A stretch of 64,000 nucleotides of DNA from Brachypodium distachyon (lineage: Eukaryota; Streptophyta; Magnoliopsida; Poales; Poaceae), in NCBI RefSeq assembly GCF_000005505.3, contig NC_016133.3, forward strand, positions 21,788,555 through 21,852,554. The letters run 5' to 3'. Below the pieces are notes generated by a model. That model worked only from the letters and a program-made list of their open reading frames with translations. It made no database searches and had not been told where the DNA came from. Numbering within the stretch: the first letter of the stretch is position 1; every line of letters begins with the position of its first letter. The position numbers and the translations under genes are program-made. Below, piece after piece: positions 1 to 11,535 of the stretch.

Positions 1-48
1 CTTCCTCCTCCGCTCGATTTGACATAGGCTTCTTCTCCAAGCTTTATC

Positions 49-3000
49 ATGGCGGCGACGATCCAGTCCGTGAAGGCGCGTCAGATCTTCGACAGCCGTG
101 GGAACCCCACCGTTGAGGTACGGCGGCCGGAGGCCAACTCAACCCACCATCTCTCTCCAGTACGGCCCGATCTGATTCGATCTGGTCGGGGCGTAGCATT
201 TTCTCTCAATCGAAATAGTGTCCACCCACGGTAGCACGTCCGATCTGATTCGATCTGGTCGGGCGTCGCGTTTTCTCTCACGATCTCTCTCTTGTACGGT
301 CCGATCTGGTCGGGCGTAGCGTTTTCTCTGAATCGAAATGGTAGATCATTTGCGGGGAAATTTTGGGAGCGGAATGTAGGGTTTTGACAGTTTGATGTAA
401 TAGCTTTCGGATGTGCTTTTGTTGACCCGGTATGGTGTAGATTCTTCGTGCCTCTGCCAAAAACTTGGGATAATTTATCGGATTAGCGTTTATCTGGTTT
501 GGTTTGTTCGATACTGTGGCGCCTACAGTAGTTTTTGCTTACTATCATCCATTGGTAAAAAAAAATTCAGCATGTTTATTGGCTTCTCCGTCTTCATGAC
601 CAAATCTCAGTTAAATCTCGCCATATGGTCTGGTATCTCAGTTAATTCTGTCCATATGTTTTGGTATCTCAGTTAATTCTGTCCATATGTTTTGGTATCG
701 TATTTTCCGCATATGAACCGAAGATATGGTTCCATTACTACTCCGTAGAAGATAATGGAACAAGAACACGAGATAGCACATAGTTTAGGTTTGGGGTCGT
801 TGTTACTGGTAGTTTGAAATTTGATAAGCTGATTTATGTAGGTAGTTGCAGGCTTGCAGATGGGATGGGATGACATTTCGATGATATATAGTTTGATTTT
901 TCAGCTGTCCTTCTGTTACTTGTTATTGCATAATGTGACGAAACTGTATAATAAGGTAAGCTGATTTCATGATGTTTGGCTCAGGTCGATGTGTGCTGCT
1001 CAGATGGAACCTTTGCTAGGGCAGCTGTTCCCAGCGGTGCATCAACTGGTGGGTTATTTTTATCTTCATTGATGCAGTTTTGCAAGCTTTATCGTATCCC
1101 CATATTACAAGCTAATTGGATGACCCCTCCCCGTTTTAATAGGTGTGTATGAGGCTTTGGAGTTGAGGGACGGTGGGTCTGACTACTTGGGCAAGGGTGT
1201 TTCCAAGGTTTGCACCTTTCATGTTCTTACCTCGACTGAGTGATTGTGATCTTCCCAATCTTATGAACCAGATGGGGCTTAATTGGCAGTAGCATATATT
1301 TTTCTTCTATGCCTTTTAAATCTATGGTATTAGTTCTGTATAAAAAGGAAGCGTTAATATTATGCATGATCTGGATATGACAAACTGTGTGTGTTTATGG
1401 TCTATGCTCTTGTTTCGCATGCTATAGGCATAACCGGCCCTCATATTTTGTTGTATTTTTACAACAAGTTTCTTGGTCATGTAGGATCAGAAGTTTCTTG
1501 TTTGATGTTTTACAGTGATTATTATTGCTTGCACTATTTAGTCTTTGTTATATTTACATGTTTTTGCTGTTTTTCCAGGCTGTTAACAATGTGAACTCTA
1601 TTATTGCACCAGCTTTGATTGGCAAGGTTTGTTTGTCTTTTCACCCCCATTCTATTGTCATATGAGATATGAATACATAAATTCATTTGACACCCTCTTT
1701 TCATCTACAGGACCCTACCACACAAGCTGAGCTTGACAACTTTATGGTCCAGCAGCTTGATGGAACCAAAAACGAGTGGGGTTGGTGCAAGCAGAAGGTA
1801 TACATTATCTATGATGATATTTTTGCCTTTATTTATAGTGGTCATTTTCAGCTGCAGATTCCACTCTAACAGCTTGACTTCTTATTTTGTACATTTAGCT
1901 TGGTGCTAATGCAATCCTGGCTGTGTCACTAGCTGTTTGCAAAGCCGGAGCTTCCGTGAAGAAGATTCCGCTGTACCAGGTGTGCATCGTGTCAATTTCC
2001 TATGTGAACGTTCTTTATGTATTCTGCTTTCGACTCTCCTTAACATGGTTATATTCTAAACTGCAGCACATTGCCAATCTTGCTGGTAACAAGCACTTGG
2101 TTCTGCCTGTTCCTGCATTCAACGTCATTAACGGTGGATCCCATGCCGGAAACAAGCTTGCTATGCAGGCAATGCTCTGAACTATGGTTTCCACAGGTAT
2201 GTTGTTGTGTTTGGCAACATGTTATTTATACGCAATCTTTATATTTGCAGGAGTTCATGATTCTTCCTACTGGAGCTACCTCATTCAAGGAGGCTATGAA
2301 GATGGGTGTTGAAGTGTATCATAACTTGAAGGTAAATCTTTCATCTTGATCTTTAACCTATTTGTTATGCCCTATAAAAACTAAATCTAACTCAAATATC
2401 AATTTTATAACAGTCTGTTATCAAGAAGAAGTACGGCCAGGATGCCACCAATGTTGGCGATGAAGGTGGTTTTGCTCCCAACATTCAGGTATTCCCCCTT
2501 GTCTTAAATGGTGTGACCATGTGAGATCAAATTTCCTTTCTTTATCATGTCCCAGTGTCTTGAGAAGCTACCGACTGCTATGTTTTAATGTATAGAACTA
2601 CCCTGCGATGTGAGATTATCAATTGAATTCGGGGGTGTGATTTGAATTGTCTGTGTTTTCTGAAATTGTAGGAGAACAAGGAGGGCCTTGAGCTCTTGAA
2701 GACTGCAATTGAAAAGGCTGGATACACCGGCAAGGTTTGTCTGCAAGAATTAATCTGTTGGCCTGTCTACGAAGTTTAATTTTTTTTATCTGATGGACTT
2801 TGTTGCTACGTGAAATGCTAGGTTGTCATTGGGATGGATGTTGCTGCTTCAGAGTTCTACAATGACAAGGACAAAACCTATGACCTCAACTTCAAGGAAG
2901 AGGTAGTCCCAATGTTTATTTTGTGTACACTTTGTTCTTATCCTTTTCAGGAGTATTTCTAAAATTGCCTGACCTTGCTGTTTAGAACAACGATGGCTCA

Positions 3001-4090
3001 CAGAAGATATCTGGGGATAGCCTGAAGAATGTCTACAAGTCATTTGTCAGTGAATACCCCATTGTGTCGATTGAGGATCCCTTTGACCAGGATGACTGGG
3101 TGCACTATGCTAAGATGACTGAAGAAATTGGAGAGCCAGTGCAGATTGTTGGTGATGACCTTCTAGTGACCAACCCTACCGTGAGTTATTTGTTTTCTTG
3201 AGTATGGCAATGGTGTTGTTTCCCTTTTATTTGGTCACTTTAATTATTTGCTTCTTTATGTTTTACAGAGAGTTGCCAAGGCAATCCAGGAGAAGTCATG
3301 CAATGCTCTTCTGCTCAAGGTACAATTTGGTTGAAGCAGATGGTTTTATCCATTCTTTCAGTCTAATAGTCTGTAAAATGCATTCTTATTTCTGATTATT
3401 TTCGTGTATAGGTTAACCAAATTGGATCTGTCACTGAGAGTATTGAGGCTGTGAAGATGTCAAAACATGCTGGCTGGGGTGTGATGACCAGCCACAGAAG
3501 GTACATGCATGGGAGATCTTGCCTTGTTACTCTAATGTTATTCTCCCTAGTGTTCTCTCGGTACCAATTGTGTGCTTATTTACATTTTATTTCTGCAGTG
3601 GTGAGACCGAGGACACATTCATTGCTGACCTTGCTGTTGGTCTATCTACGGTATGATTTTGTACCCTGCACATTACAGTGTGAACAATTTAAATGACCGG
3701 CTACTTGTAATCCACCTCCATGGACAAGTCCTGATGACCAGTGTTTCTTTATCTGAAACAGGGCCAAATCAAGACAGGGGCGCCCTGTCGCTCAGAGCGT
3801 CTTGCCAAGTACAACCAGGCAAGTAGCTCCTAAAGTATTTAACTGGGAAACATATTAAAAGATTTGATGCCCATGCTTTTTTTTCTTTTTGTTTATCGTT
3901 ATCAATTTGATGCTTGGCCTTTATCTCATGTTTGTGCTTGGTTTATTCCAGTTAAGCAAATTTGGCCTATTTGTACTAATCAGGCTTATTTATTTTTCAA
4001 TTGGAACAGCTTCTCAGGATCGAGGAAGAGCTGGGTGCTGCTGCTGTCTATGCAGGTGCCAAGTTCCGCGCACCGGTCGAGCCCTACTAA
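49..4090 (+). CDS. ENO: Enolase (2-phospho-D-glycerate hydro-lyase), 17 exons, 446 aa
   Basis: Converts 2-phosphoglycerate to phosphoenolpyruvate in glycolysis; cytosolic, as no transit peptide is seen. Exons: 49-117, 985-1048, 1143-1207, 1579-1626, 1711-1797, 1899-1979, 2067-2168, 2251-2331, 2414-2488, 2672-2734, 2822-2902, 2986-3180, 3269-3319, 3412-3500, 3599-3650, 3762-3818, 4010-4090. The sum is 1341 nt, the usual length for plant enolase. Visible landmarks: substrate loop SGAST near residue 42, GDEGG with the general acid Glu at about 216, metal ligands Asp251 (IGMD), Glu302 (SIEDPFDQ) and the GDD at 328-330, and catalytic Lys354 in the signature LLLKVNQIGS. The start is the first ATG, giving the conserved [20 protein letters not shown]. 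Two introns (after 2168 and after 3818) begin with GC instead of GT. A GT donor 28 nt downstream of the first would add a stop codon. The gene converges on the P450 gene. Very sure. Confidence 0.97.
163..335 (+). repeat. Short tandem repeats in enolase intron 1
   Basis: Three imperfect copies of a block built on CCGATCTG(ATTCGATCTG)GTCGGGCGTAGC followed by TTTTCTCT start near 167, 240 and 300. They lie just inside the first intron, where plant housekeeping genes often carry expression-enhancing sequence; that role is inference. Confidence 0.7.
604..696 (+). repeat. 31-bp tandem repeat, three copies, enolase intron 1
   Basis: Copies at 604-634 (diverged), 635-665 and 666-696 (identical to each other) contain ATCTCAGTTAATTCTG then TCCATATGTTTTGGT. 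It is a simple minisatellite with no coding meaning. Confidence 0.8.
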
Positions 4091-4223
4091 TTAGTGTTTG
4101 AACTTTCAGCCACACTAGTAGTATTGTTGCATGAGAGTTTTTGTGAAAAGGGGTTCTCCCGCATTATCCGTGTGTGGTTTAACATCCGGAATGAGCTCTA
4201 GTTGAAGCTTTTTAGGACCGAAC

Positions 4224-4229
4224 AATAAA
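4224..4229 (+). terminator. Candidate poly(A) signal of enolase
   Basis: An AATAAA lies 134 nt after the enolase stop codon, a normal distance for a plant near-upstream element. Confidence 0.5.
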
Positions 4230-5190
4230 GTTCCACATCTAATGTGAACGGATATGTACCCATACTTGCTCCAATTTTGGTCTTGTGATGAGCATGCCTG
4301 GTTTGGCCTAAATCTGTTGGATCTGTAATACAGAGATTGGCGTTTATTGGCATTGGTATTATCTCGCCAGCTTGAGCTTGTCTTGTTTTTCCGTTTTTTG
4401 AGCTTAGCTTTTGTCTTTCTCCTCTTCATCAGCAAAGGCGCATGCTTCCTCGGCATTTTTACCGCACGGCTGTTGAAAGCTAACTATGCTTACTCCGTAA
4501 GCAGATTTATGTTGGGCGAAGTATCCGGTGAAAACTCTCGTTCGGTGCAAACCGTGTAAACTTCATAAAAATCATGTTTTAAAATTTCAAAAACGTTATA
4601 CAAACCTGCAAAATTTTAAGTTCAAAAGGAATTAAAAAAAGAAAATTACAATGAATAGTGTCAAAAACTGAAAGATGTTCATGCAGAATTTGTTTTTTCG
4701 TTGCTACCAAATGAAATTGAGTTTGGAGTTGAAATTTTACACATATATAAAACATCATTCTTCTAACGTATGAGTATTTTGAGAATTTTTTAAGTGAGTT
4801 TTCACAGTATGCATCGTTAAGATGGTTTTCACCGAGTTCAAAGGCTGCAGTAGTTTCAAAAATCCTGTATGGATTGACGTTAACATTCTTTTACGTTTCA
4901 AAAATCCTGTATGGATTGACGCGAAGATTGAAGATAATTGGATGTAACAAAGAAAACTCCAGACCAAATACAATTTAAGTCAATAACTACGTTTCGCGCA
5001 ATGATGTACCGTCAAGTTTTCTTTGGACTGCGACAGCATCAACGACAAGAGAAATAAACAACATGGGTTTAGCTGTCAAAAAAAAAAACATGCGTTTAAA
5101 ATTCACATATTTCCCACCAATGATCGATAATCCAATCCCGTGCTTCACAATAATGCCTAACAACGAGCAAGGGGCCTGGGCCAAGACTTC
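4230..5190. other. Intergenic, between convergent enolase and P450 genes
   Basis: AT-rich sequence with no credible gene. It contains a 27-bp direct repeat (4853-4879 and 4895-4921, core AATCCTGTATGGATTGACG). Both 3' UTRs must end in this interval. Confidence 0.7.
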
Positions 5191-8100
5191 TCAAATCGGT
5201 GTAGCCATAGCAGAGATAGGCACGGCCTTGGTGAGCGTCACCCCGAACTTCTCGCCCATATCAATCCCACTCGTCTCCACATCCACCGGAAGCCTCCAAC
5301 GGAACCGATGCAACAACGTCCCAAGAATCAGATGCACCATCCTGATCGCCAGCGGCAACCCGGGGCAAATCCGGCGGCCGGCTCCGAACGGGATGAGCTC
5401 GAAGTCCCCACCCCGGTAATCCACCGCTCTCCCCAGGAACCTCTCCGGCGCGAACCTCTCCGGCTCGTGCCACACCGCTTCATCACGGCCCATCGCCCAC
5501 ACATTCACCAGCACCTGCGCCCCACGGGGCACCGTGTAGCCCGCGACGCTCACGGTCGCCTGGGCCTGCCGCGGCAGCAGCAGCGGGACTGGCGGGTGCA
5601 GCCGGAAGGTCTCCTTTACCACGGCTTGTAGGTAGGGAAGCCGCTCGATGTCGGATTCCGAGATGTTTGTCCCCGAGGCGATGACTCGTGCGAGCTCGTT
5701 GTGTGCTTTGGCCATTGAGGACGGGCTGCGGAGAAGCTCCACCATGGCCCATTCCACCGTGCTGGAGCTTGTGTCGCTGCCGGCGGAAAACAAGTCCTAA
5801 AATAGGCAGACGTGTCAGTAAACTAGCACATATTTTCCGGTCAGTAACTTGGATACTAACATAGATGCCAACTAGACATTTTTGTGACATGTCATGACAA
5901 TAAATAAAGAACGAGAGTGAGGTGGTAACTAGATATGATACCATAACATCACACAAATTAAAACAAAATAAGTAACACAATTAATGACACAATGCATGAC
6001 ACCACATATAAGTTACTATTCATTATGGAGGCAGTAACTTACACTAGTAAGATATGCATGTTAGTACTCTAAATTACTCGCCAGTATGACCAGCCTAACA
6101 GAAAATGCGTTGAAACCAGACGGTTTCGTAAGCATATATTGTGGGGATGGACGGATGGCACAATGTTTTGGGGATCTTAATGCAAACGACCGTCGTCCTA
6201 TGTTTGAAAGTTGACTTCAAGTGTTTACATTGGCACAATCCCCAACGTCCAATTGTATTCTGAAACTATTTTGTGATAAATTTATAGGTGTGACTATATC
6301 TAAGTTGTCTGGTTTTTAAATTAACGCTTAAATCTAAGTTGAAGAATCAGAACCGTTGGATTAGCATCTAAATCTCATTCTACCTTTCTCTTTTATCACC
6401 TGCTTCAAATCTTAAAGCTCAATTCATATCCAAGGGCTGAAGAATCAATTTGCCTCTAACTAAAAATCAGGCAACTTAGATGTAACCGTAAATTTATTTG
6501 TGTGTGGAATGTTCAGGCAACTGGGATTAGTTAATCTCATTTTTCAATGTAAATTGACTCTCCGTTTGTTTTAGAAAAACACAACTCAATAGAATTTACA
6601 AGAAAATAATAGTTGGATCATCCATCCAAATTCCGCTAGGAGCATATACATCAGTGGAGCTTCATTAGCTAAGGATTGTGAGTTTGTGACACTATGTTTG
6701 GAAGTTTTTGTATACAGTATAGCACGTTGTTTTGTATGAAAAGAGTTATACTTGTTCAATCGAAAAGATGTTTGTGTAGCTAATTAAAAACATGTGGCGG
6801 TTTGGCAGTATGCTGATCTGATCTACATCAGTACTTGTAAAAAAAACAAGTTGTTAAATCTATAAAAATCTGGATGTATGGATGTGTTTCTGTCACGTCG
6901 GCCGGTTCCAAACGAAGAAACCAGTACTCCCTCCGTTCTATAATTTTTGTCGAAATCTTACACGTATCTAAACACTTTTTAGAATTAGATTCATCCATTT
7001 TTACATAACTTTAAAATTAGAATTATGAAACTGATGTAGTAGTACGGAATACATCTTAGCCTGGCCTTGCCGTCACGTGCCGTGATACGAGCAGCACAAT
7101 GTCAACGTACGTGCAATTATATTACTACGAAAACTATTTTGCGATAGATTTATTTGCATGTGGATATTCAGGCTATGAGATTAGTTTTTTGAAGAGGCGG
7201 CTACTGAGATGATTAGTTGATCTTGGAAAATTTAAAGTAAGTTGACTCTCCAATTTTTTTCTTAACACAACCGAGTGCTTATTACGTACTTATTAGGAAT
7301 GTAGTTCATTAAAAAGTCCTACTCCTTCGCTAGGAAATTTACAAGAAAAATAAGGGGATTATCTTTATTTAACTAAGATTGTGTCATTAAGTCTGTCAAT
7401 ATACTCTCGTCGTCCCAAAATAAGCGACGTTGGGAGCAGGTCGTTTTAGTACGAAAGTAACATGTCAGTCTTCCTGGTCAGGAATCTGTAAATATCTGGA
7501 TGCATGTATCTGGGTTCTATCACGCTGGCCGGCTCCAAACGAGATCAATAGTACTTCTACAGCATTTCTCGTTACCGTGAAAAGGGACCGCAGCGTGTCG
7601 CGGTCTAGCCCGTCCTTCCCGTCGCCTTCACGTGCCGCGATATCGAGCAGCACGTCGAGGAAGTCGTCGTCGCCGTCCTTCTTCTTCCCGGTGCCGTCGC
7701 CGTCGCGCGCGCGCAGCCTCTCGTCCACCTGGGCGTCGAATACGAGGTGCAGGCGCGCGAACATCCGCTCGAGCCGGCGGCGGAGGCCCTGCAGATCAAC
7801 CCCCGCCAGCGCCGGTAAGAAGTCGGACACGTTGGGGCTCCCCGCGGTCTCCATGATCTCCGCCACCAGCACCTGGAACCCCTTGGACCCGCCGTGGTCG
7901 TCCAGGCTCGTCAGATCGACGGAGAAGATGGTGCGCGACAGCAGGTTGAGGCTCGTCGCGAACGCCACGCGGCCGACGTCCACCGCCGCGCCCTGCCGCG
8001 CCAGAAGGCCCACGTGGGCCGCGAGCTCGGACACCTTGTCGCTCCGGAGGCCCTGGAGCGCGTCGAGCCGGTGCGGGGCGAAGAGCTCCGTGGCCATGAT

Positions 8101-8484
8101 CTTGCGGAGCGCGCGCCACCGCGGGGACGCGTGGGGGAGGAAGGGCACGGAGTTCCTGGCGGCGTGGCCGCGGACGGCGTCGTTGACGGAGCGGGTGGCG
8201 AAGACGGAGTCTTGCTTCTGGAGGATTTCGCGGGCGACGGCGGGGGAGGAGACGACCACCGTGGTGACGGCGCCCAGGCGGAGGGACATGAGGGGGCCGT
8301 GGGTCTTGGCGAGGAGGGCGAGGGAGCGGTGCGGCTGGGAGCCCAGGAGGTGGAGGCTGCCGATTAGGGGCAGCGGGAGAGGGCCTGGAGGGAGGCGGCG
8401 GCGTGCGTGGGCGAGGAGGTCGAGTAGGTAGACCGAGACGAGGGAGACGACGAACCATGACAGGCAGAGAAGAAACCAAGACAT
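5191..8484 (-). CDS. Cytochrome P450, CYP76-type monooxygenase, 2 exons, 504 aa
   Basis: Haem-thiolate monooxygenase anchored in the ER membrane. Exon 1 is complement(7576-8484), exon 2 complement(5191-5796), phase-0 intron. I start at the ATG at 8484 and not the in-frame ATG at 8517, because this puts the hydrophobic anchor (residues about 2-24) first, then ARRR and the hinge LPPGPLPLP. Landmarks: I-helix AGSDTSS (about 308-314), ETFR (365-368), PERF (420-423), and haem loop FGAGRRICPG with ligand Cys447. The block LRKIMATELFAP and RLDALQGLR, with a single intron just before the I-helix, is typical of CYP76 enzymes (geraniol 8-hydroxylase or diterpenoid oxidases). The substrate cannot be read from the sequence. 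No frameshift is seen, so it looks functional. Exon 1 is strongly GC-rich, which creates a long antisense ORF. The family call is likely, the subfamily unknown. Confidence 0.93.
6286..6488. mobile_element. MITE, Mutator-like (family copy 1), in P450 intron
   Basis: About 203 bp with terminal inverted repeats of the form GGTGTGRCTATATCTAAGTTG and its complement. It is flanked by a perfect 9-bp duplication TAAATTTAT (6277-6285 and 6489-6497). The paralogous duplicated segment near 7141-7153 lacks the element, giving a natural empty site. A second copy lies at 52434-52644. Confidence 0.85.
6927..7048. mobile_element. Degenerate Stowaway-like MITE
   Basis: It begins TA-CTCCCTCCGTTCTATAAT. The right end is eroded to TACGGAATAC. 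The CTCCCTCCGT terminus is the hallmark of grass Stowaway (Tc1/mariner) MITEs. A similar single end (CTCTCGTCGTCCCAAAATAA) is present near 7403. Confidence 0.55.
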
Positions 8485-8550
8485 TTGGGAGCTGCTCTGC
8501 TCCTCTGCTCGTGGCAAACGGGAGGCACTGAGCTGGAGCGAGTGCTCTTG

Positions 8551-10157
8551 CTAGTGATACTTCTAATGGTAGGGGCGGCAAAATGCACAACGACTTTTGT
8601 TTACTCTACCGAGAGCATCTTTAGCAAGGGCCTATCCAGTTTTTAGGGGGTGGAGACGAGAAAAGCTCTTCAGAGCTGGGAAATGTCTACTTGCAACGGG
8701 TGGCAACCGCACCCTGAATCTGGACTTCTCAAACCACGTTGAGATTCGTGAAAGCCTATATGTATAGCAAACTGTATAGTTCTTATGAAATTGTATTCTG
8801 CAACAGTGGTCCGTGGTGGGGCCCAGCACGTGGTCTCCCCGATCTCACGCCCTCCACGCCGCTCCTCCTCCCTGTCCTCTCCCATCCCGTCGCCGCCGCC
8901 TACATGCCCGAGGACGGCGCCGCCGCAGCCTCGCACGGCACGCCGCCGCCACATCTCTCTCTCTCTCAGGCACGGCGCCACGTGTCCTCTGGCCGCAGCC
9001 ATGTCGCCTTCTTCCTCGGCGCCGGACACGGGCACGGCCGGGGCGGCAGAGTTCTAGCGAGCTCGCGGGCGGAGCTTAGGGGCGTTCCCGCGGTGGTGGA
9101 ATCCTGCCGCGACGCGATTGAGGCCCGCGCCATGTGCTTCTTCCTTTCCTGCACTGGTAGTTCGAGACGCCGGTGACCCCACTCCACGTCGCCTTCGTCT
9201 TCCTCGACGTCGAGCACTGGGCTCGCGGAACTGGGTCACCACCATCTGGGGGTTCGCGCCGCCGTGCCCATCCGGGAGCATCGGACATGGCGAGAACTCC
9301 ATTCATGGTAGCGGCGGAGGGACGCCGGCTCAGTCGCGGACTCTGAAGTGGAACTCGGGAGGCATGCCGGACTCGGGGAAGAAGACCCGTGATGGCGGCG
9401 GCGGAGCTTCTTGGAGACGCGGACGGCGCCGCGGACGAGTTCCGCGGCGAGATCTAGTTGGTGTGGAGGTTGCGGAGCTTCCCGGAGATGATGTCGTCGC
9501 CATGGTCAAGTTCAGCGGCGAGATCTGGCGGCGTGCACGAGAGAGAGAGAGGAGGGTCGGCAGCGGTTCTTCTAGGAAGGAGAGAGAAAGGAGGGCACGA
9601 TGGGAACGGAAAGAGACAGGGAGATCGATCCACCAAGAGAGGGAAGCGCAGGGGCGATGGGGAATCCCACGTGCGTGGGGCCTGAAGTATATACCTCCCG
9701 TATTTCTCTTGTATTTGCAGTTTGCTTGAACACTGGCACATATCCCGAGGTTTCGACCAATGGCACGGATTACGGGTGCGGTCGCCACCGTGTGCAAGAA
9801 ATCCACTCTTTTCAGGAGACCCATGGATCAAACCCTCCAGCCCCATTCCTAGGGAGCCCCTATCCCAGTCTGTGTCACCTCCCCCATGCAGCTCTTCATC
9901 TCGCCCGGATCCTCCATTAATCGCCCGGCGCCGCTTCGATGCCTCTGCCCATCGCGGGAGGCCTTCTCTGGCTGCGTCGTGCCGCTCCGCCTCATGGCCC
10001 CTTCGCCCACCCTCGCCCTTCCCTGCTATGCCGTTGATTTGCCCACCGTGAGGACCATCCACCCGTCGACGCCCCTTCCCCCACTGCGTTGCTGGCTCCG
10101 CCACGGGCCCCCTCTGTCGAAAATGCTCTAAGCCATGGCTAGTAATACTTCTAATGG
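8551..10157. mobile_element. GC-rich insertion, possible Mutator-like/Pack-MULE element
   Basis: The block is bounded by near-identical 19-bp direct repeats, CTAGTRATACTTCTAATGG, at 8551-8569 and 10139-10157. Within it, imperfect inverted ends GAGAGCATCTTTAGCAAGGG (8611) and the complement of AAATGCTCTA (ending 10130) resemble the AGAGCATCTxxAGCA ends of many grass Mutator-like elements. The interior is very GC-rich with many overlapping open frames on both strands and no recognisable protein. Captured gene fragments would explain this, but I cannot identify a source. It sits about 70 bp upstream of the P450 start codon. Confidence 0.45.
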
Positions 10158-10548
10158 CAATTGTTGAGTCATCTGTCATGTTACATGCTGACCCTATCTG
10201 TCAGAATTGGATCAAGTAGTTTGGGTTATTTGAGAATACTCATCTAAAGAGTGGCGGTTCTTTGAGATTACTATGGTTCTATAAATCCTAACCATGAAAT
10301 GTGATTTTGTGAAATTTACCTTTCTTTTTAACATAACGATTGCTAAGAATCAGGATAAAAATGTTGTTTTTTTAGGGGAGATAAAGAAATGTTGCTTTAA
10401 AAAAACTATAAACGCTGTTTGTTTTGGGCTTCGACTTCCACTTCGACGATCCAAAGCCAGTTGGAGTTGTTGCAATATCCCAAACTAACGGACCCAACTC
10501 CCAACTAAGTTGAGTGGTCGCAGCTCAACGTTTCGGCCTTGCCGCCTG

Positions 10549-10745
10549 AAGTATGGGTGACGATGGGTACCCGATACCTGTTTACCCGACGGGTTTCTAC
10601 CCGTTTAATATACGGGTTTGTTTAAAAAAATACCTGCGGGTATGTAAATGGTAAAATTTTGTACTTGACGGGTATGACGGATACGGGTACGATATTGGAC
10701 CCCCCCCCCCCGAACCCGTATACCCGTATACCCGTGTACCCGCAC
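10549..10745. repeat. GGGTACCCG-rich repeat (probable non-autonomous hAT)
   Basis: It is dense in CGGGTA/TACCCG words (for example GGGTACCCGATACC, then ACCCGTATACCCGTATACCC) around a 12-nt C run at 10700-10711. A related fragment sharing AATACCTGCGGGTA lies at 11536-11640. It looks like one degenerate repeat family; class assignment is tentative. Confidence 0.45.
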
Positions 10746-11306
10746 CTAAGTTGTCAGCCCAGCACTCAAAGCCCATTAACCTAACCCCTGACGGCCTGGC
10801 CCAACCCAAATACACTGCGTATATAAGCTGGCCAAAACCCAAACCTAAACCTAATTTCCCTTTTCCCTTCTCCAGTCCCTCTTCCCAAGCGGCCCCTTGC
10901 TTCCTCCCCAAGGCGTCCACCTGCTAGCTTCCTCAGCTCGATCTCCCTTCTCTCCCTCCGTTCTCCCGAGCCCAGCCCGAAGACACACCGAGCCATCTCC
11001 CTCCTTGCGCCTCTTCCTACCTCCATCGCCGGCCTCCCTCTCTCCCTCTCCATCCGGCTGACCGAGCCCCTGCCACCGCTGGATTGGGTTCCAGCTGACC
11101 CTGCCCGCGCCGCTGTCGAATCCTGGCCCGAAGTCATGGCGGCAGCGGCGGACGGCTGCCTCATCTCCTCGGTCGCTGCCATCCTCGTCACGGCGCAGCG
11201 CGGCGCATGCGACACGGGCTCACGGCACCGAGGTTTCCCACCACGTGCGGCCGCTGGATCCGTTGTGTGCTAGAAACTGCTGTTGTGTGCTACTGTTGAT
11301 GGCGGG

Positions 11307-11535
11307 TATACCTGGGCATGGGTGGCGCTGCCTGAAGCCCGACGTCCCGGGCCAGGCTCGGGCTTCACTTTCCAGTCCCAAGCCCGGCCCGAAAGCCCGA
11401 AATGACTAAACAGGTATTTTTTTTAGGAAAAATAGGGCTAAAAATCATTAATTTATTCCGAAAACAATTATTTTAATGCTAAAATGGTCATTTTGTCGGG
11501 CTTCGGGGCCGGGCTTCGGTGTTTGCCCAGGTATA
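11307..11535. mobile_element. Non-autonomous hAT element with perfect 8-bp TSD
   Basis: 229 bp with terminal inverted repeats TATACCTGGGCA/TGCCCAGGTATA and an 8-bp duplication ATGGCGGG at 11299-11306 and 11536-11543. The interior is rich in GGGC(T/C)TCGG/CCCGA words. It is inserted next to the CGGGTA-type repeat, so this is a nest. A truncated relative lies at 19760. Confidence 0.85.

Larger units (their letters stand above)
6262..7555. repeat. Segmental duplication inside the P450 intron
   Basis: Two diverged copies in direct orientation: about 6262-6923 and about 7130-7555. Shared blocks in the same order are GAAACTATTTTG, TTTATTTG(T/C)(G/A)TGTGGA..TTCAGGC, TTGACTCTCC, ATTTACAAGAAAA and GGCCGG(T/C)TCCAAACGA. 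The second copy abuts the exon 1 donor region. Confidence 0.7.

Noticed and set aside
7430..8431. 333-codon open frame on the + strand
   Set aside because: It is the antisense of the GC-rich P450 exon 1. The minus-strand frame has all P450 motifs, and this one has only Arg/Ser/Pro-rich composition.
9118..9729. 203-codon open frame on the + strand and overlapping minus-strand frames
   Set aside because: Low-complexity, charged, no known domain, inside a GC-rich transposon-like block with open frames in all phases.
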